64,000 nt of DNA from Botryosphaeria dothidea (GCA_011503125.2 WWBZ02000040.1:1674001-1738000); one strand, 5' to 3'. Positions 1 through 12,198 are shown, counted from the stretch's first letter. Numbers and translations: made by a program. Notes: generated by a model not told the origin, from the sequence alone.

Positions 1-2555
1 CGAAATGAGGGAGAGCGCCAAGCCACAGCGAACGAGCCACTGACACATGCAGAAGCGACTTGAAACGATGCGCTCGAATTTCGAGTTCGGGTGGCTGGGG
101 CGGATAGGGAAGGCACAGGTGCTAAAAATTGCGGTGGTGGGGTGTCGAGCAGCAGCAGAAAACGAGATGAAGAGGTGCCTGCGACGATCTTGAATCGCCG
201 ATGATGGGCAGCGATAGTTACAGTTACTTACCGCCGCCGCCAGACGAGCAAAAGCCGTCGTGGGCCGCAGCTGCCGTCGCCCGGATGACGGCCTGCCTTG
301 CAGCATACAAGCAGCAGCAAGATTGCCAGCTCGTCAAGGATCCCGGTAGCCCTCCCAAGCTCCGCCGGCAAGCTCAGCGAAGACAAGACGGCTCTTATCA
401 TGCCCCTTCTCAACAAGCGTCTCGAGGCCGTGCTGAGCGCCAACACAAGCCAGCCAACTAGCTGCTAGTCCTATCGAGCGGCGGCGTCAACCAACGGTGC
501 GAGCACCGAACGGGCGACTCGGCAGCAGAGACAAACAAGAAAGAAAAGAATGCGGTGACGCCACAAACCAAGGCCCCCGCGGCGCACTGAACCACCACCA
601 GCCCCATCCAACAGCCGTCATGACGATGACCTGACGAGAGGTCAGCTGGCAAAGGCACGGAACGAGCATCCCATCTGCCGCATTCCGGGCACCACCGCCG
701 CTTTCTCCGTTCCCCATCGCAGCTGAGAGAGGGAACAAGGCAGGTCCCGCAGGGTAAGTTGCGCGGCCTTGTGGCTGGGATCATCCGCGGACGGACACAC
801 GCGGAGCCCTGGCCCCCCCGTTTTCATCATATTCCCTACTATTCCTCGGACAGCCTGCCAAGGAACTAGATGGTCCGAGCGTTGAGATAACGCGCAATTG
901 ACGGGCGTTGATCTCTTTGTCAGGATTGACTCAGAAATACAGCCAGTTCTCAACACCCGGGGTCGAGTAATACACCTCCCACCCCGGTCGGCTCCCCTCC
1001 TGGGCAGGTACGCAGGCGTGCCCCACCATTGGCTGGTGACGCGCTCCAGCCTTGCATAAACTTTGAGCGTTTGCCCAGCACGGTCGACGCGTCTTTCCAA
1101 CAACGATCTGGCCCGCCAACAAAGAAAAGAAATAAAGCGCTTCGACGCGCACCGCGCTGCGCTCTGTCCCCTCCCTTGCCCAGCAATCCACGCATCGTCA
1201 CTCAGCGCAGCCGTCGAAAGGAACGACCAACACAGATCCCGTCGAAAAGAAGCGGGGTCAGGCCGGAACGGAAGCGATTCACAATGCATGTGCACCGAGC
1301 TCGACTCTCTCGCGCGCCGGCGCGCGCACGTACCTCAAGCAACCGCGTGATGGGTGGGCAGGAGCTTCCTCCTCTCGCATTCCCCATTGCACCAATGATG
1401 ACGCCTCATTTTGTGCTTGGGGTATACCGTCTTGGGTATGACGTGACTCCCCACATGGCTTGCCTGATGGACCCAGGTGTGTCGGGGCGTGACCATGCGA
1501 ATATATAGCAATAGTGTTTCACGTCTTAATCTGTCGCCCTTCTGGTGGTTGACGGATATTTTCCCCGGCTTTTTTCTGTGCGTTGGCTGGAATGCTGAAA
1601 CACAAAAAAAGGTGGTTTGGTTGCACAGCAGCGGGCGGCAGAGAAACAGGACCTGTCAGACCGACTGGTCGTCAGGCGCGCGCGCAGGGGCAAAGCAGGC
1701 AGGTCCAGGTCCAGGCTGCTGGCCAGGCAAAACGCGGCAGTCGTCGTGGTAGCCCGGCGGTGGCTGTCGCTTACTATCTGCATGCATCACGCCGCGCGTG
1801 TCAGCTACCTTCGTTCCAGCCCGTCCTGCACCGATCCCGCGCTTGTTCACCGTTCTACCAAGCCCCCCAGCCTCGCAAAACGGGTGGTTGCGCCCGACGA
1901 CTGGTTGCTAGGGCGCGCTGTGCGTTCTGTGTCCTCTCCAGCCATCCCAAGCTCCTGGTGACGAACAGATGTGCAGCCGATGTGCGTGCCGGCCTGAGGC
2001 TCAAACAATGGGAAACAGTCTCTGTGCATCCTCGGCCTGCTGCTTGACTCCTGGTCCTGGCTCCCTTGCCCAACAAAGCACGTGCTAGTGACAATCGGAT
2101 TTGCTCTACTTCGATCGATTGGCATTGTTCCTGATCGCTATCTACTGCTACATAAAATCCCGAGATTAATTGCGGAAACAGCCACGCTGTCCCTCTTCCC
2201 AAGCCTTGCGGCCCATGCCTCTCTCGGTCAAATGGCATGCCGCCCCTGTTCTTTTGTTCCATAAAAGCAATGTTAACAGTCGCTCGCTGTGCGTGGTATC
2301 CCTAAGAAAAAAGCTGAAAGATGCTAAAAGAGGAAGCAAACCGGTTGGATGTGCAACCGTTGCTGACGAATGAATAAAAAGCAGCCGCCATGTAACCAAT
2401 GTGACAAAGGCATTAATAGACAATCGAAGCAAGCTGCAAACAGACGGTGTTGTGGCGGAGAGCGACGGTGCGCATGTGCTTGGCCGTATGCAACACAGCG
2501 CACGCTGCTCGTCGTATCAGCTCATCATTCATGAGGTCTTTCGTAATGGGTGAGT
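1..2555. other. Intergenic, no supported gene
   Basis: I see no recognisable protein or RNA gene here. Open frames of up to about 217 codons exist, but they show no domain, no conserved exon junctions and arginine/serine-rich composition typical of random frames in GC-rich DNA. The right end is the 3' flank of the Whi5/Nrm1-like gene on the minus strand. A gene whose main body lies left of the window cannot be excluded. Confidence 0.6.
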
Positions 2556-3803
2556 CTAGGAGACCAGCTCCCCGCCGAGATCCATGCCCAGACCGGCTTC
2601 GACCTTGGTGAATTTCGAACGCTCAAGGGAGCCGACGGTGGGACTGTGGCTCGTCGGCGGGAGGAGGTTATCAAAGTTCAAGCGCCTCCTGGTGTCGCGG
2701 GCAGTAAGAGGCGTTTTACCAGCTGCAGGAGTCCGGTTCCAGGTGCCCGAGATCTGAGCAGGGCTTGGCGTCATGTTGAGGAAGTCGGCAAAATTCAGGT
2801 TATTGCCGGGGGTGTGCAGTCCAAACCCCGTGAAGGGAGCACCACCGCCAGGAGTGGACATCATGGAAGACGGAAGGGGCGTAGTCTTCTGAGGCGGCGT
2901 GGAGGGGGCCATGATACGAGTCTTGTTGCTACCAGGATTGGCCGGGGAGGGCGAAGTAGCCAGGTACATGAGCAGGTTCGCATCTTCCTCCCCGTTCTGG
3001 TTGTTCCGAGGTGTAGCCGTAAAGGTATCATTCCGCAGGCGGCCTGAGCGTGACATGCCAGGAGGAGGCGTGCGTGGGCTTTGCAGAGGCGGAGGGGAGG
3101 AACGCAGATGCGAGGCATTGAGCTGGAAGGAAGACACAGGCAGATCTGCGTCGTCGTCCTCAGAGAGCAGCGGAGAGAGAGGTTCGTCGGCCACGGTGGA
3201 ACCTTCTGAAACGAACGACAGGCTGGGCACCTGGGGTAGCGAGAAGTTCCTGCTCTTGCGATACGCAGGAGACGACTCTGGCAGTCTGTAGGAGCTCTTC
3301 CATGATGCTGCCTGTGCGCTCGAAGGCCTGACCCTTGTGCGTGCGTGGTTGCTGGAGACCGGACGCCTGTACAGGTCGGGTTGGTATCTCGTCCTCTTCG
3401 CAGACCCGTATCCACCTCCGGACCTCCCGACATCGTCAGAGAATATGGGGGCCGCGAGCGGCGAGGAGTCGAAAGCACCGAGAGGATGGAAGCGATCGGA
3501 GGCGCTGGACGAGGTATCCGAAAGCGTAGCGTTGCTGGATGCTGGGCGCTTACGCTTCAGCTCCACATCGATCCGAGGCTCAATGGTGTCAATGTTGTAG
3601 TTCTCCCAGCCATGCTTGACCTTGACGTTCGCGAGAGCTAGACGGTTTTGCAATACCCGGGTCATCTAGAGACGGAGGTCAGCTGGGCAGGGAAAGGCGA
3701 TCCGTTGCATTGAGGCTACCTTCGACACCTGAGCTCTCCTCAGGACCTTGCTCGCAACCTCAGCTGGCTGATCGAGCCGCTCGGACGAGACTGCCGACGC
3801 CAT
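2556..3803 (-). CDS. Whi5/Nrm1-type G1/S transcriptional repressor (397 aa)
   Basis: Two exons: 3803-3720 and 3665-2556, with a 54-nt intron (3719-3666, GTAGCC..CTAG). The product is 397 residues. Residues about 29-57, just after the junction, carry an amphipathic stretch beginning MTRVLQNRLALANVKVKHGW. This resembles the short conserved motif that Whi5/Nrm1 family proteins use to bind SBF/MBF. The rest is low-complexity, rich in Ser-Pro and Thr-Pro sites, as expected for CDK-regulated repressors, with a conserved-looking C-terminal part (NNLNFADFLNMTPSPAQI). In the family these proteins restrain G1/S transcription in the nucleus. The start at 3803 is the first ATG that joins exon 2 in frame. 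The gene is divergent from the metallopeptidase. The family call rests on the short motif and overall layout; no enzyme domain is present. Confidence 0.62.
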
Positions 3804-4928
3804 GCTGCGGAATCGAGAGCAAAGCCTGGGTGGGGTGGTTGTCGGCTGAGTGCGGGTGATTCGGGCGGAGAGCAGTCGTCGAACGAGAGTGCTTCGAGGT
3901 GGCAGCCGGTGGAAGAGTTCAGATTTTGTGCAGAGAAGAGACCGAAGCTGGCTGAATTCCGGAAAGCCTTACGGAGCAATCGTGAAGATCGCCCGATGGT
4001 GGATGGGGCAGAAGGAGGCACAGGCTCCGGCGACGCACGAGAGCAGACGAGCTTGGTGCGCATTAATGAACGGGTCGAGGCGCGCGCAACAGGGGCGGGT
4101 GTACAGAGTAATGCCGGGTTACGTGAGCGCTGTTACGGAACAGCGCTGTTACCAACGGCGCGCTGACTAGGCCAGCGCGGACGCAGCGCGCGGGCCGGGG
4201 TTGCTATTTCTGTGGCTACGGGCTTGGCAGAGTGGCGCCCGGCGTACGATTCAGCGATCGCAGCGCTGAGCAGCCGCCAGCGTCATTGGCTTGAAACGGG
4301 CAGCGTTTGAAGCGCATGAAACGCCTACCCGCGGCCTCAGCGGCGCACCGCGATAGCACGACGACGCACCGCCGCGCCCACGGTCGGCGTAGCGATAAAA
4401 ATTGTCGCCCGCGCTGGTCGGTTGCGTGCGCGCGGACGCAGCAGGCGCCTGAAATGTGTGTGCTGCGGCCCGCTCACGGTCCCAGGTCCCCGCCTGGCGA
4501 TTATTGCGCCGGCGCAGATCGGCGCAGCGTGCAGGTTGCAGTTGATAGCTTGCTTGCTTGATAGAGAGACTGAGCTCGTAATCCCCTTAGCGGCCGGCCC
4601 TCTTGCACTGGACACCGTCACCATCCGCTCCCTTCGCACCCGCCGCGCTCTCAGACTTGTCCTCGCAGCCTCTCGCTCACCAATTGTGCTCTCACATGCC
4701 AGCCATTGTCGTTCGCTGAGCGCGGAACTCCTGCGGGCGCACCTCCACACCACCGCAAACCCATCCGCGTCATCCTCTTGCCTCTCCAGACTGCATACTG
4801 CGCTCCGCCCTTAGCGGCTCCGCACTCCCGCGCCTCAACCTTTATACAAACTTCCCCTCCCTCGCGCGCGCGCGCCCCCGCCGCTCCTCGTATACGCCCT
4901 TTAGCAGCCACGCCTGCAAGCCGCCGCC
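3804..4928. promoter_or_regulatory. Shared divergent promoter region, Whi5-like (-) and metallopeptidase (+)
   Basis: No gene is supported in this 1.1-kb divergent intergenic region. It is rich in GCGC and GGCGCG-type words resembling E2F/MBF sites, which would suit a cell-cycle repressor that regulates itself, though in GC-rich DNA such words are weak evidence. An 11-bp sequence, AGCGCTGTTAC, is directly repeated at 4126-4136 and 4142-4152. A TATA-like TTATACAAA lies near 4841, about 85 nt before the metallopeptidase ATG, in a pyrimidine-rich leader. Confidence 0.5.
4126..4152. repeat. Tandem direct repeat AGCGCTGTTAC (16-bp period)
   Basis: Two identical 11-bp copies start 16 bp apart (4126 and 4142), each beginning with the palindrome AGCGCT. 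They lie about 320 bp upstream of the Whi5/Nrm1-like start codon. The spacing of roughly one and a half helical turns is compatible with paired protein binding sites; the binding factor is unknown. Confidence 0.6.
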
Positions 4929-7437
4929 ATGCCTTCGTTCCTCAAGGACTTCCGCCGGAGGTCCGTCAGAAGCTTTCGCACCGACACCTCGTCCTCGGAC
5001 CCGGCGAATAACGGCTCTGGCACGTCCATTCCTACGAGCAAGAGCTCATCTACCCTTAGCTCCGTCTACCAGCAGACAACGCCGCCCCCTTCGCTTCCTG
5101 GCGAGAGCAGCTTCACAAACTCAAAGGCAGTCAATGGCGGTCCTACTCCTGTACCTCCTGTCCCCCAGCTTCCTTCCAGACCCGCAACAACAGCCACAAA
5201 GCGCATGAGTTCTATCGTGAGTTCTATGATGTTTCTAAACGTCCAGGATCCCTATGATTCTAAAACTTAGTCCAGGGCCTCAATGGAACGGCAACCCCGC
5301 CGCCCAAGAACCCGCCTACGTCGCCTTATGCGCCGCGCGTCACCTCTATCGACAACCGGGCCATGGTACGAACTCCGCCAATCATACATATGGTCATCCA
5401 TTAATCAGTCTGCAGGTCTATCAAAAAGTCCTGCTGATATCAGGCGTGATCGGCGAACCCGACTCGAAGACCATGGACGGTGCCGTCACCGTCAATCATG
5501 ACAAGGATAGCTTTCCTGCCACCAGCTGGCCTGTGTCAGACTCTCACTTCAAGGCTCTGGTAGTCTTGCAGCCTGGCGCTAATACCCTCCGCCTCGACTT
5601 CAATTCGCCAAAGCTCTCCAACAGCGGAACCTCCATTCCCTCTCACGCGTCATGGATCGACATCACCTACCTGCCTCTTAACGCGGCACCGCCTCTACAT
5701 CTGGCCATAATTCTAGGCAAGGATTCCCCGGGTACATTCGATGCGGTGCCCGAACGCGTTCAGGGCGAGGGCAATGGACTTGATACTGCGGTTCGGAAGT
5801 TCCGCATGGCTGCATACCTTTGGCAAGCCTTCACTGGAGAACAGATGTTCCGCAACGGCTTTGGCCGCCGGTGCTGGAGGTATGAGGAAGAGTGGCAGCC
5901 GGGTACGCTAACCTACAACGACCAGACGTCCAACCAGTACCGCAATGAGGCCAAGATCCACATCATCCGGTGCGAAAAGACCGTGGAGGAGCTGCGTGAC
6001 TTGAATGTGGCCCAGCAATACGAGAAGGCTACGGATAAGGGCAAGCTTTTTAGCATTGCCATGGATACTGTTAAGGCATACTTCAGGCCCAAGCCGGGCC
6101 AGAAGCAGTATGTCTCCTGCATGTTCCTCGACACTCACTGGGATCCCGCCAACAAGGTCGTTCGCGGTCATGCTGCCCTTGGTGGTGGTGACGGAGAGAT
6201 GGGATTGGCCATTTTTGGCTCTCATGCCCTCCAAAGTTACCCGGCCAGCATTGAGGAGGTTGTCCCGGCCTTCTCCGACATCACCAAGACGGATACCAAC
6301 TTTGTGGCAAACGACTGCAATGAATCGGGAAGTGTATGGGAAGCCGCAAACATTGGCATCGGTGCACACCTTCACGAGACCGGACACCTATTTGGCTGTC
6401 CGCACCAGGAATCTGGTGTCATGCTCAGGGATTACGTGCGCCTAAACCGGACTTTTACCACTCGTGAGCCGTACTGCACACGCACTCAATCTTCCGGTCA
6501 GCGGCTCTGCACTCGTAACGATGAGTGCGGATGGCATCGCCTCGATGTTCTACGATTCCGTTTCCACCCTTGCTTCCGCCTTCCTCAGGATGCTCCTCTT
6601 CCCCCTGATGACAGTGTTCAAGTTTGGACTGTTGATAATTCAAACATTCTTATCACCGCGGAAACTGGAATCGCCTGGATTGAGCTGTACCCTGAAGGCG
6701 ATGATGTCTGCCACACATGGATAGAATACCTGCAGAACGACGGTAACATGAGCGGTCCTCGCCTTTTGACCGTCACTGAGGCCGATCTTCGCGCCAAACT
6801 TCCCTCAGACAAGCGCAAGAAACCTCTCAAGCTAGAAGTCTTCTCTTATGGCGGTTCAAAGCATGTGGTTGAGGACATCAGCAAGCTCGGTTCGAAAGCA
6901 AGTCGAACCAAGCTTCCAGACGGTCGCAAGGGCTTCATCGGTTCCAAGCTTGGCTACTCCCAACTTGAGGGTTCCCAACCGCAAGAGGTGCTCCTCTCGA
7001 GTGCCTGGATTACCAACAAGGAGAAGAGGAGGACGGTGCTGATGTCAATCAAGGTCTATCATGGCTTTGCTGTGGATGGAATCGAGTTCTTCTACGACGA
7101 TGATACCACCCAGCTCTTCGGAAAGCGTGGTGGTACGCCTGGCGGTAGTGAATTCAAGCTCGATACCCAGAAAGGCGAAATCCTGATGGGCTTTTACCTC
7201 CGCGCCGGACTCTGGATCGACGGAATTCAGATCCTGACTAACAGGAACCGGAAGAGCGAAATCTATGGTAATGCGACTGGTGGCAGCGGGTAAGTGAAGG
7301 ATTTATTTTCTGATATTTTCTTGTTCTAACTATCGTGCAGTCATACCCTGATTCCACCCCGCGGCTACGCCATTGCAGGCATCTCTGGGTCTTGTGGGCA
7401 GTGGCTCGATGGATTTGCCTTGATCATAACTCGTTGA
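4929..7437 (+). CDS. Zinc metallopeptidase with jacalin-like C-terminal domain (YIL108W type, 782 aa)
   Basis: Four exons: 4929-5216, 5276-5365, 5416-7289 and 7341-7437 (introns 59, 50 and 51 nt). Residues 1-96 are a Ser/Thr/Pro-rich basic leader, followed after about residue 125 by the conserved VYQKVLLISGVIGEP start of the fungal putative metallopeptidase domain. The zinc motif HEXXHXXGXXH is complete at residues 446-456 (HETGHLFGCPH), with E447 the expected catalytic base. The last 130 residues form a beta-rich jacalin-type lectin module, ending in exon 4 with GHTLIPPRGYAIAGISG. Length and order match fungal homologues of yeast YIL108W, whose substrate is not established. There is no signal peptide, so it is probably intracellular. 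All junctions keep frame and no defects are seen. Confidence 0.9.
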
Positions 7438-9262
7438 ACGACCCTTGTTCTTGGACTTCTGGCGGATTTCCAACTGACGATACCACTTTCCTTGGAGGAA
7501 CCACCCTCTTTATTGCGGCAGCATGCATACGCTGGAGCATTGCGCCAAACGCACCCAAGCAGCGTCTATCAATCCTGGCTCTAATAATCGAACATCACCT
7601 TGGAGATGCCATTGCAGGAGATCACCAAAGGTCACCGACGAAGTCGCGTCCTCGGATACTGCCCATCCGGGTGTCTTTCCTTCAAGAACAACTTTCTTTT
7701 TCAAATTCCTTCTTCCTCAGGAAACAATTGCATAGCGGAAAAAAGGTTATGGCCGAGTATCAAAGTCCGACAATACCCCCTTTTGCTGCAACGATAGCAA
7801 AACCTCGGGCATCTGTTTTATTTGTTTTCGTTTGGATCCTGGTGGGGATCGCAAAGCCACACGGCGACTTTTTTATTATTCTCATCTTGCGGCTCATGGC
7901 GGAAATATCCAATCAAAGGTGAGGACCTTGTTGTCTTTTGCAACAATTTCCGGTCCACACGTAATAATACCGGCTGCGTCCTTTAGATTTCTTCTCTCCT
8001 TGGACATGGAATAGACTGGGGATGGTCTTGGTCACAGTTCTCAATGTTCCACGAGGGAGCATATAATGGTGGTGGAGAGTTTCGGGCTCCCACTCTCCGT
8101 TCCTTTTGAACTTTTTCCCTCTCATCCACCTCTGCATTGTACCTATATACTTATTCTCGGCAACAATTGGGGAGAAATGGAGTGTTGGTAGGGTCCATTC
8201 GGTTGCTGGTCACGGGATCTCCTTTTCTCTTTTCTCTTTATCGATCATCCGGCACCTAGAATAGGAGTTCTTAGTAGCCAGGTTTGATCCATGACATGAA
8301 GGGAGGCAGGCGAAAGTGGGTAGATGTGGATAATGGGAATGAATGGAATTGCATAGAGCTCTGTGGAATGGTCGTGCATTCGTGCCATAGTCTTTAAGAG
8401 ACGTAGCGTAGCACCCTACATCAAGCTTTGCGGCTGCATGAATACTTCTTTCTACCCACGTGATGTGATTTATGTGAAGAGAGACTTGAGTACGTTAATT
8501 GTTTGCACATATGGACACATCGTCTTCGAAGCAATTTTCGATTTCCATCAATCCGCCTCTTAAGAAAATTCAGCACAACTGCCACCGTAGCATTTGGACA
8601 GTGTCAGCGAGCATCGCCTGTGTGAGACCTCCGCAGAGCCTCGATGCTATTGGGGGCCGGACATCTCACTGCTGCTGATGTTGACGACGATGACGACGAC
8701 GCGCGGCTTCTACGCCTCTCATCGCTGAACGCCTTGAGCCCAAATGGCCTCCATCATCTGCTTGCATTTTGCTTACGGACGCCGTGCTGACGCTTGATAA
8801 GGACAGGCGGCATCAGTGGTGCAGAAGGGTGAAGACGATCACGAATAATGACGAGCAATGCTATCTTCTGTTAATTCATCATCGTCCGTCATCGAATTGA
8901 TATCTTATCTCGCATTTTTACAGTCTCCTCGTTACTATGAGGCTGCTATGCTCGCTGAGAGGGAACTGATGACTGAATCCACCACCCATGATACGCCATT
9001 CAAGAGCATGACCGCAAACCACGACTCCAAAGATATTTTCCACCAAGGTATCGGAAAGCAGAGATATGACAAATATCTTCTCCAACCAACGCCCAGAATG
9101 AGATTGCCACCGCTCCAAAAATTAGACCGACCTAGGATGTGGTAAAGTCGTCAAAAAGTAGGCAGCGACGACCGCCATTCATGAATGGTCTCGCCGTAAA
9201 TCCCACCCACCGAATATTCTCTCCCAGAAGTGCATGTGAACCCTGCCCAGGCCCCTCAGTTC
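7438..9262. other. Intergenic between convergent 3' ends
   Basis: This 1.8-kb stretch separates the 3' ends of the metallopeptidase (+) and the BTB gene (-). It is more AT-rich than the coding sequence, as expected for 3' untranslated regions. I see no coding pattern; small open frames here have no recognisable similarity. Confidence 0.6.
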
Positions 9263-10691
9263 CTAATTCTTCATGATCGGCATCAAGGGCCATACCTCAT
9301 TGCCGCCTCCCCTATCCTTGAGGCCCTGCTCGCACGCCTGCGCCATCTTCGCCGAGCTATGGAAGTGGTAGGCGCACAAACTCCCGACGCCGAAGAACGC
9401 ACCCGCATTTTTGTGTTCCTGGTCGCCTCCCGCAATGGTTGAGAGACTGCCGCGACGCTGCTGCTGTGTGGGCGCCTTTGTCTGCGTTGCCATGGGCGGC
9501 CTACCGCGTCCGCGCCGCGGTGGCTGAGACAACTCCTGTACGCTGCTGTTCTCGTCGTTGGCCGCCTTAGCGGCTTTCTGCCTCTTCGACCACTCGAACC
9601 CGGCGCAGGCGCGGAGCATGGCGGAGGAGGTGATGATTGCGGAGATTTGGTCTTTGACATACTGATCTGTGAATGCACCTGTCGGCTGTCCGGGCTCTTG
9701 CCCTTCTTTGGTCTCGTGAGGTGTGATGGGCCTGGCTGCTGCTGCTGGCGTGGGTGGCTCTGTCTCTGCCTTTGATGCTGGCTGGGGAGGCTCGGCGGCT
9801 GGGTCTTCGTCGAGGTCGATCACGGTCTGTGGCGTTGCAGTCGAGCTTGTCTTGTTGTAGGTCGCACTGTGGGCAGCGGAGAGTTGGTCTGCACAGGGAG
9901 GGTGGCGCCGCAGTGCGTTATTGATAGCCCGTTGGATGTGCCATAGAAATGGGCCTGGTAGAAATTCTAGTAAGGAATCCTCGAGCCTGGGGAGTACCTG
10001 CAGGATGAAGTAGGCAAAGAAGTCTGTGAAAAACTGGTACAGCGCGGAGTATTCGGGTTGACCCCCGAGGTTGTGTGCAACCCAACGGGCTGCACGGTAC
10101 CAGGGTGCAAAGGCATTCGGAGTTAGATTCTTCCTAAGGTCGCTGTTGTTGATGATAAGGTTCGCGATGAGCTGGAGCTTCTTGTGCAGGCCGTTGATAC
10201 AATAATTCCTCAGTTTTCGAGCGTCAATGCGTCGGGCGACGGCGAAGAGCTTAGCCAGGTCGCATGGCACCAGGGATTTCAGCTCAGCGCTGGTACTCTA
10301 GAGTGCACCTTTGTCCATCTAGATTTGGTACCGTTCAAAATCCTCGGGCTTTTCGTTCGGTACACGTAAGGTGAGCGTCTGGTTGATATTGGCGCCGTTG
10401 GGAGGATAATAGTAGTTGGAAAGCTCATCCTTGAAGTACAAGGACGTAGTCTTGAGAAGGTCAACAAAGCAGTTGAAGACCCTCGAATTCTCTCCGGCGC
10501 CCACTTGAACTCTCACTGGATGCTCTCGCAATTCACTGAGGCGGAGATTAAATGACGGTCAATGTGGGGTGAGGGTTGATCTTCACTCACGAATGAGAGA
10601 GCTTCCCGTTCTTTTTGGGAACACCACCCACACCTGCATCTTCCTCGCTCAGGGCACGTTTGATAGCCGGGGTGGTGGTTTCTGTTGTCAT
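9263..10691 (-). pseudogene. BTB/POZ-domain gene interrupted by two in-frame TAG codons
   Basis: Exon 1 is 10691-10591 and exon 2 is 10535-9263, separated by a 55-nt intron (GTGAGT..CTCAG, phase 2). The reading frame is 458 codons but contains TAG at 10321-10319 and TAG at 10300-10298, seven codons apart, and no other stop. Upstream residues resemble a BTB fold (SRVFNCFVDLLKTTSLYFKD, then PEDFERYQI). The first TAG sits where BTB domains usually have tryptophan (consensus about F-x-x-Y-x-x-W-L-Y). Downstream, DLAKLFAVARRIDARKLRNY matches the helices after BTB in fungal proteins. The C-terminal third is Pro/Ala/Gln-rich with a basic PPRRGRGRPP patch like an AT hook. BTB proteins are usually adaptors for ubiquitin ligases or transcription. 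Alternatives are a real pseudogene, edited mRNA, or a weak 66-nt in-frame intron (10363-10298) that would remove both stops. Confidence 0.68.
10292..10332. repeat. Inverted repeat (hairpin) containing both TAG codons
   Basis: On the plus strand the order is GGTAC-TCTAGA, a 15-nt spacer, then TCTAGA, four extra bases (TTTG), and GTACC. The arms pair as 6 bp (TCTAGA with TCTAGA) plus 5 bp (GGTAC with GTACC), with a 4-nt bulge on one side. In the mRNA sense (minus strand), both in-frame UAG codons lie inside the UCUAGA segments and so would be base-paired with each other's arm. Confidence 0.85.
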
Positions 10692-12198
10692 GGTGATGTT
10701 GCTCTGGACTTGATGTGAACTCTGACAAGGCGCTCAGATGTGAGGCGGTGTCGCGGAGAGGCTGCGAGGAGGTGAAGGGATCTTAAGAATGCTGCCTCCG
10801 AGAAAGGTCATCACGGGTTACACTTAGGTCACGAAGAAGGAAGGTCCCAATTCCGTGAGCCAGAAGACGACGAAGACTTGCGTCAGACCAAGCAGAATCA
10901 GCATGACGAAAAGCCGCAGTTCACCAGATTTCAAGATGAACGACGGGAATATCTAAGTAGAAAATGAGAAGAGCCTGATCTCATTGCCGAATGATTCATA
11001 ATAATAACGACCGGAGGGTTGATGATAAAGGCACTGCTTGAAATTTGCTTGTTTCTTTCCGCGGCTACGTGGCTTTCACCTCAACTTCATGATCTCGCTG
11101 GATGGAGCCACAGACCAACTTCAAGCGGTATTCCATGCCAGTCTTCAGGAGTATCACAAGCGATGGTCGACAAATCTCGTTTGCAGGTAGTGCCGTTTCA
11201 AAAGGTCGAGATGACGACAAGAAAGTGGACACGGCAGAAAGATGAAGAAGCAGCTCGAGTTGAGGGGAAATATGGAGATGGCAGGCTGGCGGTTAGTTCC
11301 GCATCGAGCAAGAGGCTTTTGCGGAGGCACGAGTCGTAGTTATTGCGTGGAGACAGGTCGACTGCGTCTTCAGGCCATCTCGGCAGCCAGATCAGCGATA
11401 CTGATCGTCTCCTGTGGCGTCGTTGAGCCACGCGGAAGGCGGGTGGGTTTGCAGGAGAATTGGGCTAAGCCACGCGTTCAGCACTCTATCTCATGGGGGG
11501 GGGGCTTCATCTCGGGGACACGGTGGCTTGTATGCACAGGCCCTTGCCGGGTGGGCAGGGGGGCTAATAAATTTCCATCAACACGAAGATCAACTGCGAA
11601 GGTTGATGACGTGCGATGGAAGAGGAAGTGAGAGACGGCGACATGGGGGACGACGACAGGAGAGCGAGAGGGTGGAGGTTGAGCCTGACGCGGCGTGGAG
11701 CGCGGAGCAGAGAAAAGGAGAGGAGGCGGTGGCCTTGGTGCAGCAGGCGAGGGTTCAGTCGGCGCGAAGTGCGCAGCAGAGGACATGCAAGACGCGGCGG
11801 TGACGGGGTGGAGGGAGGGCGCGAGGAGTGTGTTTGGGCTTATGATTTGGAGCAGAAGGTGCACGTGCCCCGTGCCAGCGGGCAGTGGCCGCAAAGGCGG
11901 AAGGCGGTAGGCGGTGGGCGGTGGGCGCGGGCGTGGGCGTGGGCCCCCTTTGCTGCTGCACCTCGACCCGCCGACAAGTCCCCGCCATGCTTGCGGCTAA
12001 CTCTCCTCCCTATTTTGCAACACCATCTCTTCCCCTCCAATCCGCGCCGCTTCTTCTGTCTGTCCCTCACCCTCCCTCCGCTCCCCATTCGCCCTTCTCT
12101 GCTCCCACGAGGCCGCATCCCGTAGCGCCTCTGTTTAATACGTCTCGCCGCTTTATCCTCGCCCGCCCGTTCAAGCTGCCCGCCCGCCCTTCGTCACC
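10692..12198. promoter_or_regulatory. Divergent intergenic region, BTB gene (-) and SEC14 (+)
   Basis: I see no supported gene in this 1.5-kb region. Toward SEC14 it becomes strongly pyrimidine-rich (about 12000-12190), typical of 5' leaders of highly expressed fungal genes, and ends in a good start context (GTCACCATGG). Several overlapping open frames at 11.2-12.1 kb are composed of Arg/Gly/Glu codons from purine-rich DNA and look random. Confidence 0.5.
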
